From NCBI RefSeq assembly GCF_002251755.1, contig NZ_NOXT01000107.1, positions 21,544-65,671 on the forward strand: 44,128 nucleotides of DNA, in the 5' to 3' direction. How positions within the stretch are numbered: position 1 is the stretch's first letter; every line of letters begins with the position of its first letter. Source of the DNA: Sandarakinorhabdus cyanobacteriorum. Lineage in GTDB: Bacteria > Pseudomonadota > Alphaproteobacteria > Sphingomonadales > Sphingomonadaceae. Shown here one piece after another: positions 8,815 through 16,803 of this stretch. The translations under genes were made by a program, and so were the position numbers. Below the pieces are notes generated by a model. The model saw only the letters and a program-made list of their open reading frames with translations. It made no database searches and had not been told where the DNA came from.

Positions 8815-8996
8815 TGCCGGCCGAGATCACGCCCGTCACCGGCCTCGCGCTGGTGGCGGCGCTGGCGCTGGTGCTGGGCGGCCTGTGGCTGCTGCGCCAA
8901 CCCGGCGGCAATCGCACCAAGGCCGTGCTGATGATGGTGGCCGGCGTGGTGGTTGCCTTCAATGCCTGGATCAACAGCCTGCCTTTGCCTTCATGA
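8814..8996 (+). CDS. Small two-TM membrane peptide, unknown
   Basis: A 60-residue peptide made almost entirely of two hydrophobic segments (about residues 5-26 and 37-57) joined by a short basic loop (RQPGGNRTK). Its ATG overlaps the glpK stop codon by one base (TGATG), the usual sign of coupled translation. I do not recognise the family. Its place in the glycerol operon might suggest a membrane role there, but this is only inference. The high GC and lack of other competing frames support coding. Confidence 0.55.
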   Translation: MPAEITPVTGLALVAALALVLGGLWLLRQPGGNRTKAVLMMVAGVVVAFNAWINSLPLPS

Positions 8997-9167
8997 CAGG
9001 GGTGTAATGTTCCTGATTCGGCGAATTCACCGGATTTTTAATGCAAAAAAGTACAAAATAGGCGAGCTGGGCCGAGTTGGCGATATTTCATCCTTGGCCA
9101 CCTTGAAATTTGCCGCAAAAAGTGCAACATTACCCTCCAGTAACAATCACTGGATTGGATCATTCCG

Positions 9168-9389
9168 ATGACCCTTCGTCTTGCCGCCGCCGTGCTTGCC
9201 ATTGCTGCTGTGGCTGCTGCCCCGGCCCTGGCCCAGCGCCATGCCGATCTTGTCTATCTGCAGCAGGCCAAGCAAAAGGCCCAGACCACCGCTGCCGCCA
9301 AGTCCAAGCAGGAACAGGCGCAAAACGCCCCGGCGGCGAATGGCACGACCAAGCCTGCCGCCGGCCAGACCTCGGGATCCGGCAAGTAA
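9168..9389 (+). CDS. Small exported Ala/Lys/Gln-rich protein, unknown
   Basis: A 73-residue protein with a clear Sec signal peptide (hydrophobic core from about residue 5, cleavage expected after APALAQ near residue 23). The mature part of about 50 residues is rich in Ala, Lys, Gln and Thr and looks unstructured. It lies 76 nt upstream of the PQQ-dependent dehydrogenase gene on the same strand, so a link with that periplasmic enzyme is possible but unproved. The 170-nt AT-richer gap before it contains a short dyad (CCAGT, 7 nt, ACTGG at 9138-9154). Low complexity makes homology hard to judge. Confidence 0.55.
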   Translation: MTLRLAAAVLAIAAVAAAPALAQRHADLVYLQQAKQKAQTTAAAKSKQEQAQNAPAANGTTKPAAGQTSGSGK

Positions 9390-9408
9390 GCCTGCGACTA
9401 AATCAAGC

Positions 9409-9436
9409 TTGCATCGTTCCACCGGGTCCATAGTCT
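9409..9436 (+). promoter_or_regulatory. Candidate promoter for the PQQ dehydrogenase gene
   Basis: A TTGCAT box (9409-9414) and a TAGTCT box (9431-9436) are 16 nt apart and end 29 nt before the dehydrogenase start codon, which has a strong GGGGAGGG ribosome binding site. This is a by-eye match only. Confidence 0.3.
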
Positions 9437-9465
9437 GACATCAAAGTCACACTGGGGAGGGTGCA

Positions 9466-11595
9466 ATGATGCGGCGGACAAAGGCGTTTTGCCTGTTGGC
9501 GACAGCTGGGCTGTTGGCCGCGGCAGGGGCCGTCTCGGGCGGTCCCGGCAGCGGGGTTCGCGGCGTTGATGCCCAGCGGCTGGCCAATGCGGCCGGCGAA
9601 CCGGGCAACTGGATGACGCACGGCGGCACCTATGCCGAACAGCGCTTTGCTGATCTGAATCAGATCAATTCCGCCAATATCGGCCAACTGGGCCTCGCCT
9701 GGTATGCCGATCTGCCCACCAATCGCGGGCAGGAAGCCACGCCGATCGTGGTGGATGGCACCATCTACACCACCACCAGCTGGTCGAATGTCATGGCGCT
9801 TGATGCCGTGACCGGCCGGGTGAAGTGGCATTATGACCCCAAGGTGGACAAGGCGCGCGGCCACAGCGCCTGCTGCGATGTCGTCAATCGCGGCGTGGCG
9901 GTGTGGAACGGCCTGGTGTTCGTCGCCGCGCTGGATGGCCGGCTGATCGCTCTGGATGCCGATACCGGCAAGGTGAAATGGTCGACCCAGACCTTCGTCG
10001 ACACCGCCAAGCCCTACACCATCACCGGCGCGCCGCGCGTGATGAAGGGCCTGGTGGTGATCGGCAACGGCGGCGGCGAGCTTGGCGTGCGTGGCTATGT
10101 CACCGCCTATGACGCGATGACCGGCAAGAAGAAGTGGCGCTTCTTCACCGTTCCCGGCAACCCGGCCAATGGCCCCGATGGCGAAGCCTCCGACAGCGTG
10201 CTCGCCGGCAAGGCGGCGCCGACCTGGTTCGGGGAATATTGGAAGGGTGGTGCCGGCGGCACCGCCTGGGATGCCATCGTCTATGATCAGGAGCTTGACC
10301 AGCTCTACATCGGGGTCGGCAACGGCTCGCCCTGGAACCACATGATCCGTTCGGACGGGAAGGGGGACAATCTGTTCCTCTCCTCCATCCTGGCGCTGAA
10401 GCCGGATACCGGCGAATATCTCTGGCATTATCAGACAACGCCGGGCGAAACCTGGGATTATACCGCGACCCAGCCGATCATGCTGTCCACGCTGATGATC
10501 GACGGGCGCCCGCGCAAGGTGCTGATGCAGGCACCCAAGAATGGCTTCTTCTATGTGATCGACCGGGCCAACGGCCAATTGCTGTCGGCCAAGAGCTTTG
10601 CGACGCAGACCTGGGCAACCGGCGTTGATCTGAAGACCGGCCGCCCGATCGAAGTGCCCGACGCGCGCTACCGCACCGCCGGCGCGCTGGTCTTCCCCTC
10701 GCCGCTGGGCGCGCACAACTGGCATCCGATGAGCTTTTCCCCGCGCACCGGGCTCGTCTATCTGCCGGCGCAGGAAATCCCGCAGATGTACATGGCGCAG
10801 GCCGGGTTCGAGCGGCGGGAAGGCGCGTGGAACCTTGGCATCAACATCGATGCCGGCTCGGTGCCCGATGACCGGGCGCAGTTCAAGGCGATCAAGGCCT
10901 CGCTGAAAGGCAAGCTGATCGCCTGGGATCCGGTGGCCCAAAAGCCGGCCTGGGAAATCACCTATGATGGTCCGTGGAACGGCGGCACGCTGGCAACCGC
11001 CGGCAATCTGGTGTTCCAGGGCAATGGCGCCGGGGATTTCCAGGCCTTCAACGCCAGCACCGGCACCAAGCTGTGGAACTTCAAGGCGCAAACCGGGATC
11101 ATCGCACCGGCCATCAGCTATGCCGTGAAGGGCCAGCAATATGTGGCGATCATGGTCGGCTATGGCGGCGCCTACCCGCTGACCAGTGCCTTTGAAGACC
11201 CGCGGGAAGCCCGCAACGGCCGGCTGCTGGTGTTCAAGCTGGGCGGCAAGGCCCGGCTGCCCCGCGCGACCGAACCGGTGTTTGCCGCCGCCAACCCGCC
11301 GGCCGACATGTTCACCCCGGCCCAGGTGAGCGAGGGCGCCGCCATCTATGCCGCCAATTGCGCCTTCTGCCATGGGCCGGATGCCCATGCCTCGGGCGTA
11401 CTGCCCGATCTGCGGCGCTCCGGCCTGCTCACCGATGCCGATGCCTGGAAGGCCGTGGTCCATGATGGCGCGCTGAAGGCCAATGGCATGATCGCCTTCA
11501 GCCGCTGGTACTCGCCGGCGCAGGTGGAGGCCGTGCGCGCCTATGTCGGCAGCCAGGCCCGGAAGCTGAAGGCGCAGGAAGACGCCGGCAAATAA
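9466..11595 (+). CDS. PQQ-dependent quinohaemoprotein alcohol dehydrogenase
   Basis: A 709-residue periplasmic enzyme: signal peptide (about residues 1-25), eight-bladed PQQ propeller, then a C-terminal cytochrome c domain. It should oxidise primary alcohols to aldehydes and pass electrons through its own haem. The vicinal disulphide pair of the family is present (SACCDVV, C136-C137). Metal and PQQ ligands are seen as E205 (GGGELG) and N286 (VGNGSPWN), with the catalytic aspartate D331 in WDYTATQP. The residue two after D331 is Thr, not Asp, which points to the calcium form and away from the lanthanide (XoxF/ExaF) form. CAFCH (632-636) binds haem, with M675 as a likely sixth ligand. No PQQ biosynthesis gene is in the window. 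The exact alcohol substrate cannot be read from sequence. Confidence 0.92.
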   Translation: MMRRTKAFCLLATAGLLAAAGAVSGGPGSGVRGVDAQRLANAAGEPGNWMTHGGTYAEQRFADLNQINSANIGQLGLAWYADLPTNRGQEATPIVVDGTIYTTTSWSNVMALDAVTGRVKWHYDPKVDKARGHSACCDVVNRGVAVWNGLVFVAALDGRLIALDADTGKVKWSTQTFVDTAKPYTITGAPRVMKGLVVIGNGGGELGVRGYVTAYDAMTGKKKWRFFTVPGNPANGPDGEASDSVLAGKAAPTWFGEYWKGGAGGTAWDAIVYDQELDQLYIGVGNGSPWNHMIRSDGKGDNLFLSSILALKPDTGEYLWHYQTTPGETWDYTATQPIMLSTLMIDGRPRKVLMQAPKNGFFYVIDRANGQLLSAKSFATQTWATGVDLKTGRPIEVPDARYRTAGALVFPSPLGAHNWHPMSFSPRTGLVYLPAQEIPQMYMAQAGFERREGAWNLGINIDAGSVPDDRAQFKAIKASLKGKLIAWDPVAQKPAWEITYDGPWNGGTLATAGNLVFQGNGAGDFQAFNASTGTKLWNFKAQTGIIAPAISYAVKGQQYVAIMVGYGGAYPLTSAFEDPREARNGRLLVFKLGGKARLPRATEPVFAAANPPADMFTPAQVSEGAAIYAANCAFCHGPDAHASGVLPDLRRSGLLTDADAWKAVVHDGALKANGMIAFSRWYSPAQVEAVRAYVGSQARKLKAQEDAGK

Positions 11596-11604
11596 GGCCA
11601 AGGC

Positions 11605-12378
11605 TCAGCGGTTTGACTGGCCGTCGTCAATCTTGATGATTGTGCCAGTCACCGCTTCGCCGGCCGGGCTGACCAGATAGAGCAGGGTCGAATCCATCAT
11701 CGCAGGATCGCCCAGCCGCTTGCGGCGGAAATGTTGGGTGATGTCGCCCATGCGGCTCATCATCCCATCCATCATCTCGCTGGCAAAGGCGCCGGGCGCG
11801 ATGGCGTTCACGTTGATCGGGAACTTCGCCCACTCCACGCTGAGCACCTCGGTCATCCGCACCACGGCGGCCTTGGTCATGCTGTACAGCGCCGCGCCAT
11901 GGCCATTATATTCAAACGCCGCCATTGATGCCATGTTGACGATGCGCAAGGCCCCGCCATCGGCCAGCCGCCGCGCCGCCAGGCTGGTGGACAGCAGCCA
12001 GGGCGCATTCACATTCACCGCCATCACCTGGTTGTACAGCTCCAGGCTCACCTTGTGCGCCCGCGCCGCATCGGGAATGCCGGCATTGTTGATCAGGATG
12101 GATACCGGGCCGAGTTCCGCCTCCACCCGCTCGGCCAGGCCAACGCATTGCGCCTGATCGGCGGCATCCAGGGCAAAGGCACGGGCCTTGCCACCGGCGG
12201 CCGTGATGTCAGCCACCAGCGCCTCCAAACGGTCCACCCGGCGGGCACAAACCGCCACGGTTGCGCCCGCGGCGGCCAGCACGCGGGCAAAACGGGCACC
12301 CAATCCGGACGAGGCGCCGGTGATGATGGCAAGCTGGCCCGTCAGATCATGGCTGGCATTGGGCAGGGGATAGGGCAT
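11605..12378 (-). CDS. SDR family oxidoreductase
   Basis: A 257-residue short-chain dehydrogenase/reductase. TGASSGLG near residue 20 is the cofactor-binding motif, INNAG follows near residue 95, and the catalytic Ser and YSMTK are in place (about residues 150-170). The absence of an acidic residue at the usual end of beta-2 (VCARRVDRL) and the presence of Arg residues suggest NADP(H). The start ATG follows AAGGAT. The gene converges on the PQQ dehydrogenase with nine nt between stops and is cut off from the upstream DAHP synthase by a terminator at 12454-12487. The substrate is unknown. Confidence 0.85.
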   Translation of the reverse strand: MPYPLPNASHDLTGQLAIITGASSGLGARFARVLAAAGATVAVCARRVDRLEALVADITAAGGKARAFALDAADQAQCVGLAERVEAELGPVSILINNAGIPDAARAHKVSLELYNQVMAVNVNAPWLLSTSLAARRLADGGALRIVNMASMAAFEYNGHGAALYSMTKAAVVRMTEVLSVEWAKFPINVNAIAPGAFASEMMDGMMSRMGDITQHFRRKRLGDPAMMDSTLLYLVSPAGEAVTGTIIKIDDGQSNR

Positions 12379-12716
12379 GGCAAAATCCTTTCACCGCCCT
12401 GCATGCGGCTTCGCCACTGGTGCGGCCATTGCCAGATTCGGCAGGGCCGCCACAAAAAAGAGCCGGACCTTGCACGCAAGGCCGGCTGTTCCCCCCACAC
12501 GGCACGCTGCCGCAACCCGGAATTGATGAACGCGAATAAACCAAAGAAAAAATTTCGAAAGCAAGTTGACCAAACAGAAAACAACAAGGTTAATGCCACG
12601 CTACTCTTTACAGCCGCAGGCATAACCATGGTTGTTCAACCGTTAATGCTGCCATGCATCATCGCCTGCTGCGGCGACAGCAGTACACGACAAATGTCAC
12701 GATAGTGTAAACTGGC
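12379..12716. other. 338-nt intergenic region with AT-rich island
   Basis: No gene is supported here. From 12530 to 12640 the base composition is clearly more AT-rich than the rest of the window. The region holds a strong minus-strand terminator (12454-12487), a 10-bp palindrome AACCATGGTT (12624-12633), and overlapping hairpins near 12664-12684. On the minus strand a TTTACA box with TGTACT 18 nt later lies just after the DAHP synthase stop. A short RNA or a long leader of the SDR gene ending at the terminator is possible. Confidence 0.5.
12454..12487 (-). terminator. Rho-independent terminator
   Basis: On the minus strand the arms AGCCGGCCTTG (12487-12477) and CAAGGTCCGGCT (12472-12461) pair over 11 bp with one bulged base and a 4-nt loop, and are followed by six or more T residues (12459-12454). 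It lies about 230 nt after the DAHP synthase stop and about 75 nt before the SDR start. Confidence 0.85.
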
Positions 12717-14093
12717 TCAGGCGGCCCGGCTGTTGGCAATCGCTTCGCGTTCGGCCTTCAGCGCCTCGGCAATCAGGAAGGCCATTTCCAGGCTCTGGCT
12801 GGCGTTCAGGCGCGGGTCGCACTGCGTCTGATAGCGGCTGGCCAGGCCTTCATCCGAAATGGCAATGGCGCCGCCGGTGCATTCGGTCACATCCTGCCCG
12901 GTCATTTCCAGGTGGATGCCACCGGCATGGCTGCCCTCGGCGCGGTGGACCGCAAAAAAGCTCTTCACTTCCATCAGGATACGGTCAAATGGCCGCGTCT
13001 TCAGGCCACCGGCGGCCTTGATCGTGTTGCCGTGCATCGGGTCACAACTCCACAGCACATGGCGGCCTTCGCGGGCCACGGCGCGGATCAGGCGCGGCAG
13101 ATGCTGCTCCACCTTGTCGTGGCCAAAGCGGGTGATCAGGGTCAGTCGGCCCGGCACATTGCCCGGGTTCAGCGTGTCGATCAGGCGGATGAGATCATCC
13201 GGCTCCAGCGACGGCCCGCACTTCAGGCCCAGCGGATTGCCCACCCCGCGCAGGAATTCGACATGCGCCGAACCGGCAAAACGGGTGCGGTCGCCAATCC
13301 ACAGCATATGGGCCGACGTGTCATACCAGTCGCCGGTCAGGCTGTCCTGCCGGGTCATCGCCTCTTCATAACCCAGCAGCAGCGCCTCGTGGCTGGTGAA
13401 GAAACTCGTGCCCTTCAACTGCGGCACCGTATCGGGGGACAGGCCAATGGCCGCCATGAAATCAAGCGCTTCGCCGATCCGGTCGGCCAGCTGGGCATAT
13501 TGATCGGCCCACGGGCTGCGCGCGGCAAAGTCCAGGTTCCATTTGTGCACCTGGTGCAGATTGGCATAGCCACCGCTGGCAAAGGCCCGCAGCAGGTTCA
13601 GCGTCGCTGCCGATTGCAGATAGCCGCGCACCATGCGCTGCGGATCGGGCGTGCGCGCTTCCGGCGTGAAAGCGATATCGTTGACATTGTCGCCGCGATA
13701 GCTGGGCAGCGACACGCCATCCTGTTCCTCGAAATCGCCGGAGCGCGGCTTGGCAAACTGGCCCGCCATGCGGCCCACCTTCACCACCGGCATCTTGCTG
13801 GCAAAGGTCATCACCACCGCCATCTGCAACAGCACACGGAAGGTGTCGCGGATGGTGTTGGGATGGAATTCGGCAAAGCTTTCCGCGCAGTCGCCACCCT
13901 GCAGAAGGAAGGCATTGCCGGCCGCCACATCGGCCAGACGCGCCGTCAGATCGCGGGCTTCGCCGGCAAACACAAGCGGCGGATAGGACCGCAGCTCGCT
14001 CTCAACGGCCTTGAGCGCCCCGGCATCGGGGTAAGAGGGCAATTGCCGCGCTTCACAGGCGCGCCAGCTGTCGGGAGACCAGTTCTTCGTCAT
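12717..14093 (-). CDS. Class II 3-deoxy-7-phosphoheptulonate (DAHP) synthase
   Basis: A 458-residue enzyme of the plant-type (class II) DAHP synthase family. It joins phosphoenolpyruvate and erythrose-4-phosphate in the first step of the shikimate pathway. The N-terminus [20 protein letters not shown] is typical. Other family motifs are [11 protein letters not shown] (metal-binding Cys), the [12 protein letters not shown] stretch, LWIGDRTR and the phosphate/PEP region around [11 protein letters not shown], with ECTGG near the end. I chose the ATG at 14091-14093, where these conserved residues begin. In-frame ATGs at 14114 and 14144 exist, and none has a clear ribosome binding site at normal spacing. 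The gene is downstream of glutathione reductase on the same strand. Confidence 0.93.
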   Translation of the reverse strand: MTKNWSPDSWRACEARQLPSYPDAGALKAVESELRSYPPLVFAGEARDLTARLADVAAGNAFLLQGGDCAESFAEFHPNTIRDTFRVLLQMAVVMTFASKMPVVKVGRMAGQFAKPRSGDFEEQDGVSLPSYRGDNVNDIAFTPEARTPDPQRMVRGYLQSAATLNLLRAFASGGYANLHQVHKWNLDFAARSPWADQYAQLADRIGEALDFMAAIGLSPDTVPQLKGTSFFTSHEALLLGYEEAMTRQDSLTGDWYDTSAHMLWIGDRTRFAGSAHVEFLRGVGNPLGLKCGPSLEPDDLIRLIDTLNPGNVPGRLTLITRFGHDKVEQHLPRLIRAVAREGRHVLWSCDPMHGNTIKAAGGLKTRPFDRILMEVKSFFAVHRAEGSHAGGIHLEMTGQDVTECTGGAIAISDEGLASRYQTQCDPRLNASQSLEMAFLIAEALKAEREAIANSRAA

Positions 14094-14321
14094 GACGGTG
14101 GTGCTTTGCGGCATTTTGCCCGTGGGCGCAACAATCCTCCCCATACTTGTTTGGGGACGTGGCGCCCGCAGGGCGACGGACGGGCTCGAAGGGGCGGGCG
14201 TTCGTGACGTCGAACGGGCTTGTGCCAAGCCTCTGCCCCGGCAAGGCCGTGGCGCCGGCCTGCCAGAACCCGCCTGCCGGCTTCGCGCGAGTCCGCGCGC
14301 GGCACGCGCGCTGGCCGCGCT
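14094..14321. other. Leader region of the DAHP synthase gene with hairpins
   Basis: A 228-nt gap with no supported gene. On the minus strand it contains TCCCC, a 10-nt loop and GGGGA (14138-14157), so that the only strong GGGGAGG sequence before the DAHP synthase is partly paired. A GC-rich alternating CGCG stretch (14285-14320) lies next to the glutathione reductase stop. A short reading frame ends with TGA overlapping the ATG at 14093. A regulatory leader is possible but unproved. Confidence 0.35.
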
Positions 14322-15674
14322 TCAGCGCATCAGCACCAGTTCCTCGCTCATCGTCGGGTGCAGCGCCATCGTCTCGTCAAACTGCGCCTTGGTCAGCCCG
14401 GCCTTCACGGCAATCGCGACCGCCTGCAGGATTTCCGGCGCATCGGGCCCGATCATGTGCGCACCCACCACCCGGTCGGTCGCCGCATCGACCACCAGCT
14501 TGTACAGGGCGCGCTCGTTGCGGCCGGCCAGCACATTCTTCATCGGCCGGAAATCGGAAGTGTAGATCTTCACCTGGCCATAAGCGTTGCGGGCTTCGGC
14601 CTCGGTCATCCCCACGCTGCCCAGCGGCGGGTTGGAGAACACGGCCGAAGGGATGGCGCGGTAATCGACATGCCAGACCTTGCCGCCAAACTGCCGGTCG
14701 GCAAAGCTGTGGCCCTCGCGTATGGCCACCGGCGTCAACTGCACCCGATCGGTCACATCGCCCACAGCAAAGATGTTCGCAACGCTGGTGCGGCTGTCCG
14801 CATCCACCGCAATCGCGCCCTTGTCGTTTAGGGACACGCCCACCTCGGCCAGGCCCAGCCCTTCGGTGTTGGGCACCCGGCCCAGCGCCCACAACAGCAC
14901 ATCGGTTTCGATGCGCTTGCCATCGGCAAAGTGCAGCACCAGGCCGTCACCTGTCTTTTCAACGCGTTCCAGCCGGCAGTTCAGCTTGAAATTGATGCCC
15001 TTGGCCATGGAAATGGTCAGCAGCCGATCGGCCAGCGCGGGTTCCCAGCCGCGCAGGATGGTGTCGCTGCGATTGATCAGCGTCACATCGCTGCCCAGTT
15101 CATGGAACACGCCGGCAAATTCGGTGGCGATATAGCCGGCACCGGCAATCACCATTCGCCGCGGCAGTTCGGGCAGATGGAACACCTCGTTCGACGTGAT
15201 GCCAAGTTCGGCACCCGGCACATCGGGAATGAACGGCCGCGCCCCGCTGGCGATCAGGATGGTGCCGGCCGTGTGGCGCCGAACGCCGTCTTCTCCGTCC
15301 ACTTCGACCGTGTGGGCATCGACCAGCCGGGCTTGGCCCAAAAGGGTCGTCACCTTGTTGTTGTCCAGCGTGTTCTGATACAGGCCGTTCAGCCGATCGA
15401 CCTCGGCCGCCACATTGTCGCGCAGCGTCGCCCAGTCAAAGCGCTTGCCGCTGATCTGCCAGCCGAAACGCGCGGCATCCTCCAGATCCTCGGCGAAGTG
15501 CGATCCATAGACCAGCAGCTTCTTGGGCACGCAGCCGCGGATCACGCAGGTGCCGCCAACGCGAAACTCCTCGGCCACCGCCACGCGCGCGCCATGGCCG
15601 GCGGCAATGCGGCTGGCCCGCACCCCACCCGAACCAGCACCAATCACGAAAAGGTCGAAATCATATGTGCTCAT
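14322..15674 (-). CDS. gor: Glutathione-disulfide reductase
   Basis: A 450-residue FAD-dependent pyridine nucleotide-disulphide oxidoreductase that reduces oxidised glutathione with NADPH. FVIGAGSGGVRASRIAA binds FAD. GGTCVIRGCVPKKLLVY carries the redox-active pair C43/C48 and is the glutathione reductase form of this motif. The second nucleotide fold is GAGYIATEFAGVF, and Arg residues after it (INRSDTILRGWE) fit NADPH. The C-terminal HPTMSEE has the catalytic His of the partner subunit. The ATG at 15672-15674 precedes the FAD motif directly; an earlier ATG at 15710 would add 12 residues. It lies upstream of the DAHP synthase gene on the same strand. Confidence 0.94.
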   Translation of the reverse strand: MSTYDFDLFVIGAGSGGVRASRIAAGHGARVAVAEEFRVGGTCVIRGCVPKKLLVYGSHFAEDLEDAARFGWQISGKRFDWATLRDNVAAEVDRLNGLYQNTLDNNKVTTLLGQARLVDAHTVEVDGEDGVRRHTAGTILIASGARPFIPDVPGAELGITSNEVFHLPELPRRMVIAGAGYIATEFAGVFHELGSDVTLINRSDTILRGWEPALADRLLTISMAKGINFKLNCRLERVEKTGDGLVLHFADGKRIETDVLLWALGRVPNTEGLGLAEVGVSLNDKGAIAVDADSRTSVANIFAVGDVTDRVQLTPVAIREGHSFADRQFGGKVWHVDYRAIPSAVFSNPPLGSVGMTEAEARNAYGQVKIYTSDFRPMKNVLAGRNERALYKLVVDAATDRVVGAHMIGPDAPEILQAVAIAVKAGLTKAQFDETMALHPTMSEELVLMR

Positions 15675-15983
15675 GGCCGTTCCATAAGCCCGCACGGCCG
15701 GCAGCGCCAATCAAATTGCCCGGTTGGCCTGAGCGACGCAGGCGATCAATGTGGGCAGCAACAGCCAGCAGGAACACCCAATCCAGCTCTTCAGGCCTGT
15801 CCTACATCGGCCAAACCTGTCATCATTCCGTCATGTGGCTCTGTCTAAAATGTAAAATTTCCAATTGATCCATGCGGACAGCATGGAGAAATATTGCCTG
15901 TTTTCAATTGTCGCACTGGCAAATTGTGTCAACTTCGTCAACTTCCGACGTTTTGCAATTGCCGCGCGGCCGGACGGTCTCCG
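15675..15983. promoter_or_regulatory. Intergenic region and likely gor promoter
   Basis: A 309-nt AT-richer region with no supported gene. On the minus strand two tandem copies of GAAGTTGAC (15945-15928) end in a perfect TTGACA -35 box (15932-15927); the -10 region that would follow is weak (CAATTG or AATTGA). A 6-bp hairpin CCATGC, GGACA, GCATGG lies at 15870-15886. The tandem repeat could be a binding site for a regulator of gor. Confidence 0.35.
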
Positions 15984-16772
15984 TCACCTGGCGAGCGGAT
16001 CGAGCCACCACCAGATGCCGCCCGCCAGCGCGCCAATCTGCAAGCCGCTGATCAACAGCAGCGGCAGCTTGAAACTGCCCTTGGCGCTCTTGTGGCGCAG
16101 CCGATGGATGGCCAGCCAGGCCGCCGGGCTGCCACCCAGCGCCGCCAGGCTGTGCAGCCAGCGCTCCGGCACCCGCCATAGCCGCGCCGTGCGGGACCGC
16201 GCCTTGTCGATAGCGAACATGATGTAGGTGAGGAGATTGATCAGCGCCAACCAGCCTGCCGCCAGCCATGGCCAGTCCGGAAATTGCATGGCGGCCGGCG
16301 GCGCATCATCGGGCACCACCACCCGGTCAATCACCGGCCACTCGGGTTCGGCCATCGGCTGTTGCGGTGCGGGTTGGGCCACCTCCGGCTCAGACGGCGC
16401 CGCAACATTGCCGCAATCAAGGTTGGCATAACGCGGCACCGCCAGTCCCGATGCGATCATCGCACAGCTCAAGTCCACGCCATCCACGCTGCAGCGGGCG
16501 ATCACCCGGCCATAGCGGTCGTAATCTTCGGCCGTACAGGTCAGGGTCCGCCCCCGGGTCAGCCCGCGCAGATGGTCGCGCGCCGCATAGGGATCGCCCG
16601 GGGTGCATTGCCGGCCTGGCCGGCAGGCGCCCGGCATCTCCGGCGCATCAATGCCCTGCAGCCGGATGCTCTCCTCCACATTGGTGCAGCGCACATTGTC
16701 CCCATCATGATGGGTCGGGGCGATGCAACTGAAGCTGGTGGCGGCAGCAAGCAACAGGGGGACAAGCGACAT
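15984..16772 (-). CDS. Exported nuclease-like (SNase) domain fused to DUF1294 membrane domain
   Basis: A 262-residue two-domain protein. After an N-terminal signal-like segment (1-17), residues 18-120 resemble the thermonuclease/SNase OB-fold: the DGDNVRC start, IRLQGIDAPEM and YDRYGRVIA, which holds the second catalytic Arg. The Glu normally found in the middle of the active site appears to be absent (the stretch reads GDPYAARDHL), so nuclease activity is uncertain. A Pro/Glu-rich linker (about 122-160) leads to a C-terminal DUF1294 domain with hydrophobic segments and the motifs FAIDKARS, RVPE and GGSPAAWLA. It is 31 nt downstream of purA. Several extra cysteines in the first domain suggest disulphides in the periplasm. 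Confidence 0.78.
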   Translation of the reverse strand: MSLVPLLLAAATSFSCIAPTHHDGDNVRCTNVEESIRLQGIDAPEMPGACRPGRQCTPGDPYAARDHLRGLTRGRTLTCTAEDYDRYGRVIARCSVDGVDLSCAMIASGLAVPRYANLDCGNVAAPSEPEVAQPAPQQPMAEPEWPVIDRVVVPDDAPPAAMQFPDWPWLAAGWLALINLLTYIMFAIDKARSRTARLWRVPERWLHSLAALGGSPAAWLAIHRLRHKSAKGSFKLPLLLISGLQIGALAGGIWWWLDPLAR

Positions 16773-16803
16773 GACAGGCTTGTACTTGACCTGTTCTCAT
16801 CGC

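Noticed and set aside
10430-10500. Lanthanide-dependent (XoxF/ExaF-type) alcohol dehydrogenase
   Set aside because: The second aspartate expected two residues after the catalytic Asp is Thr (WDYTATQP), which fits the calcium form.
9403-11601. Long open frame on the minus strand opposite the PQQ dehydrogenase
   Set aside because: Antisense shadow of a gene with complete motifs; its composition is rich in Gly, His and Arg and shows no family.
12342-12629. A 95-residue frame on the minus strand between DAHP synthase and the SDR gene
   Set aside because: It runs through a strong terminator and into the SDR gene, has no ribosome binding site and no similarity that I recognise.
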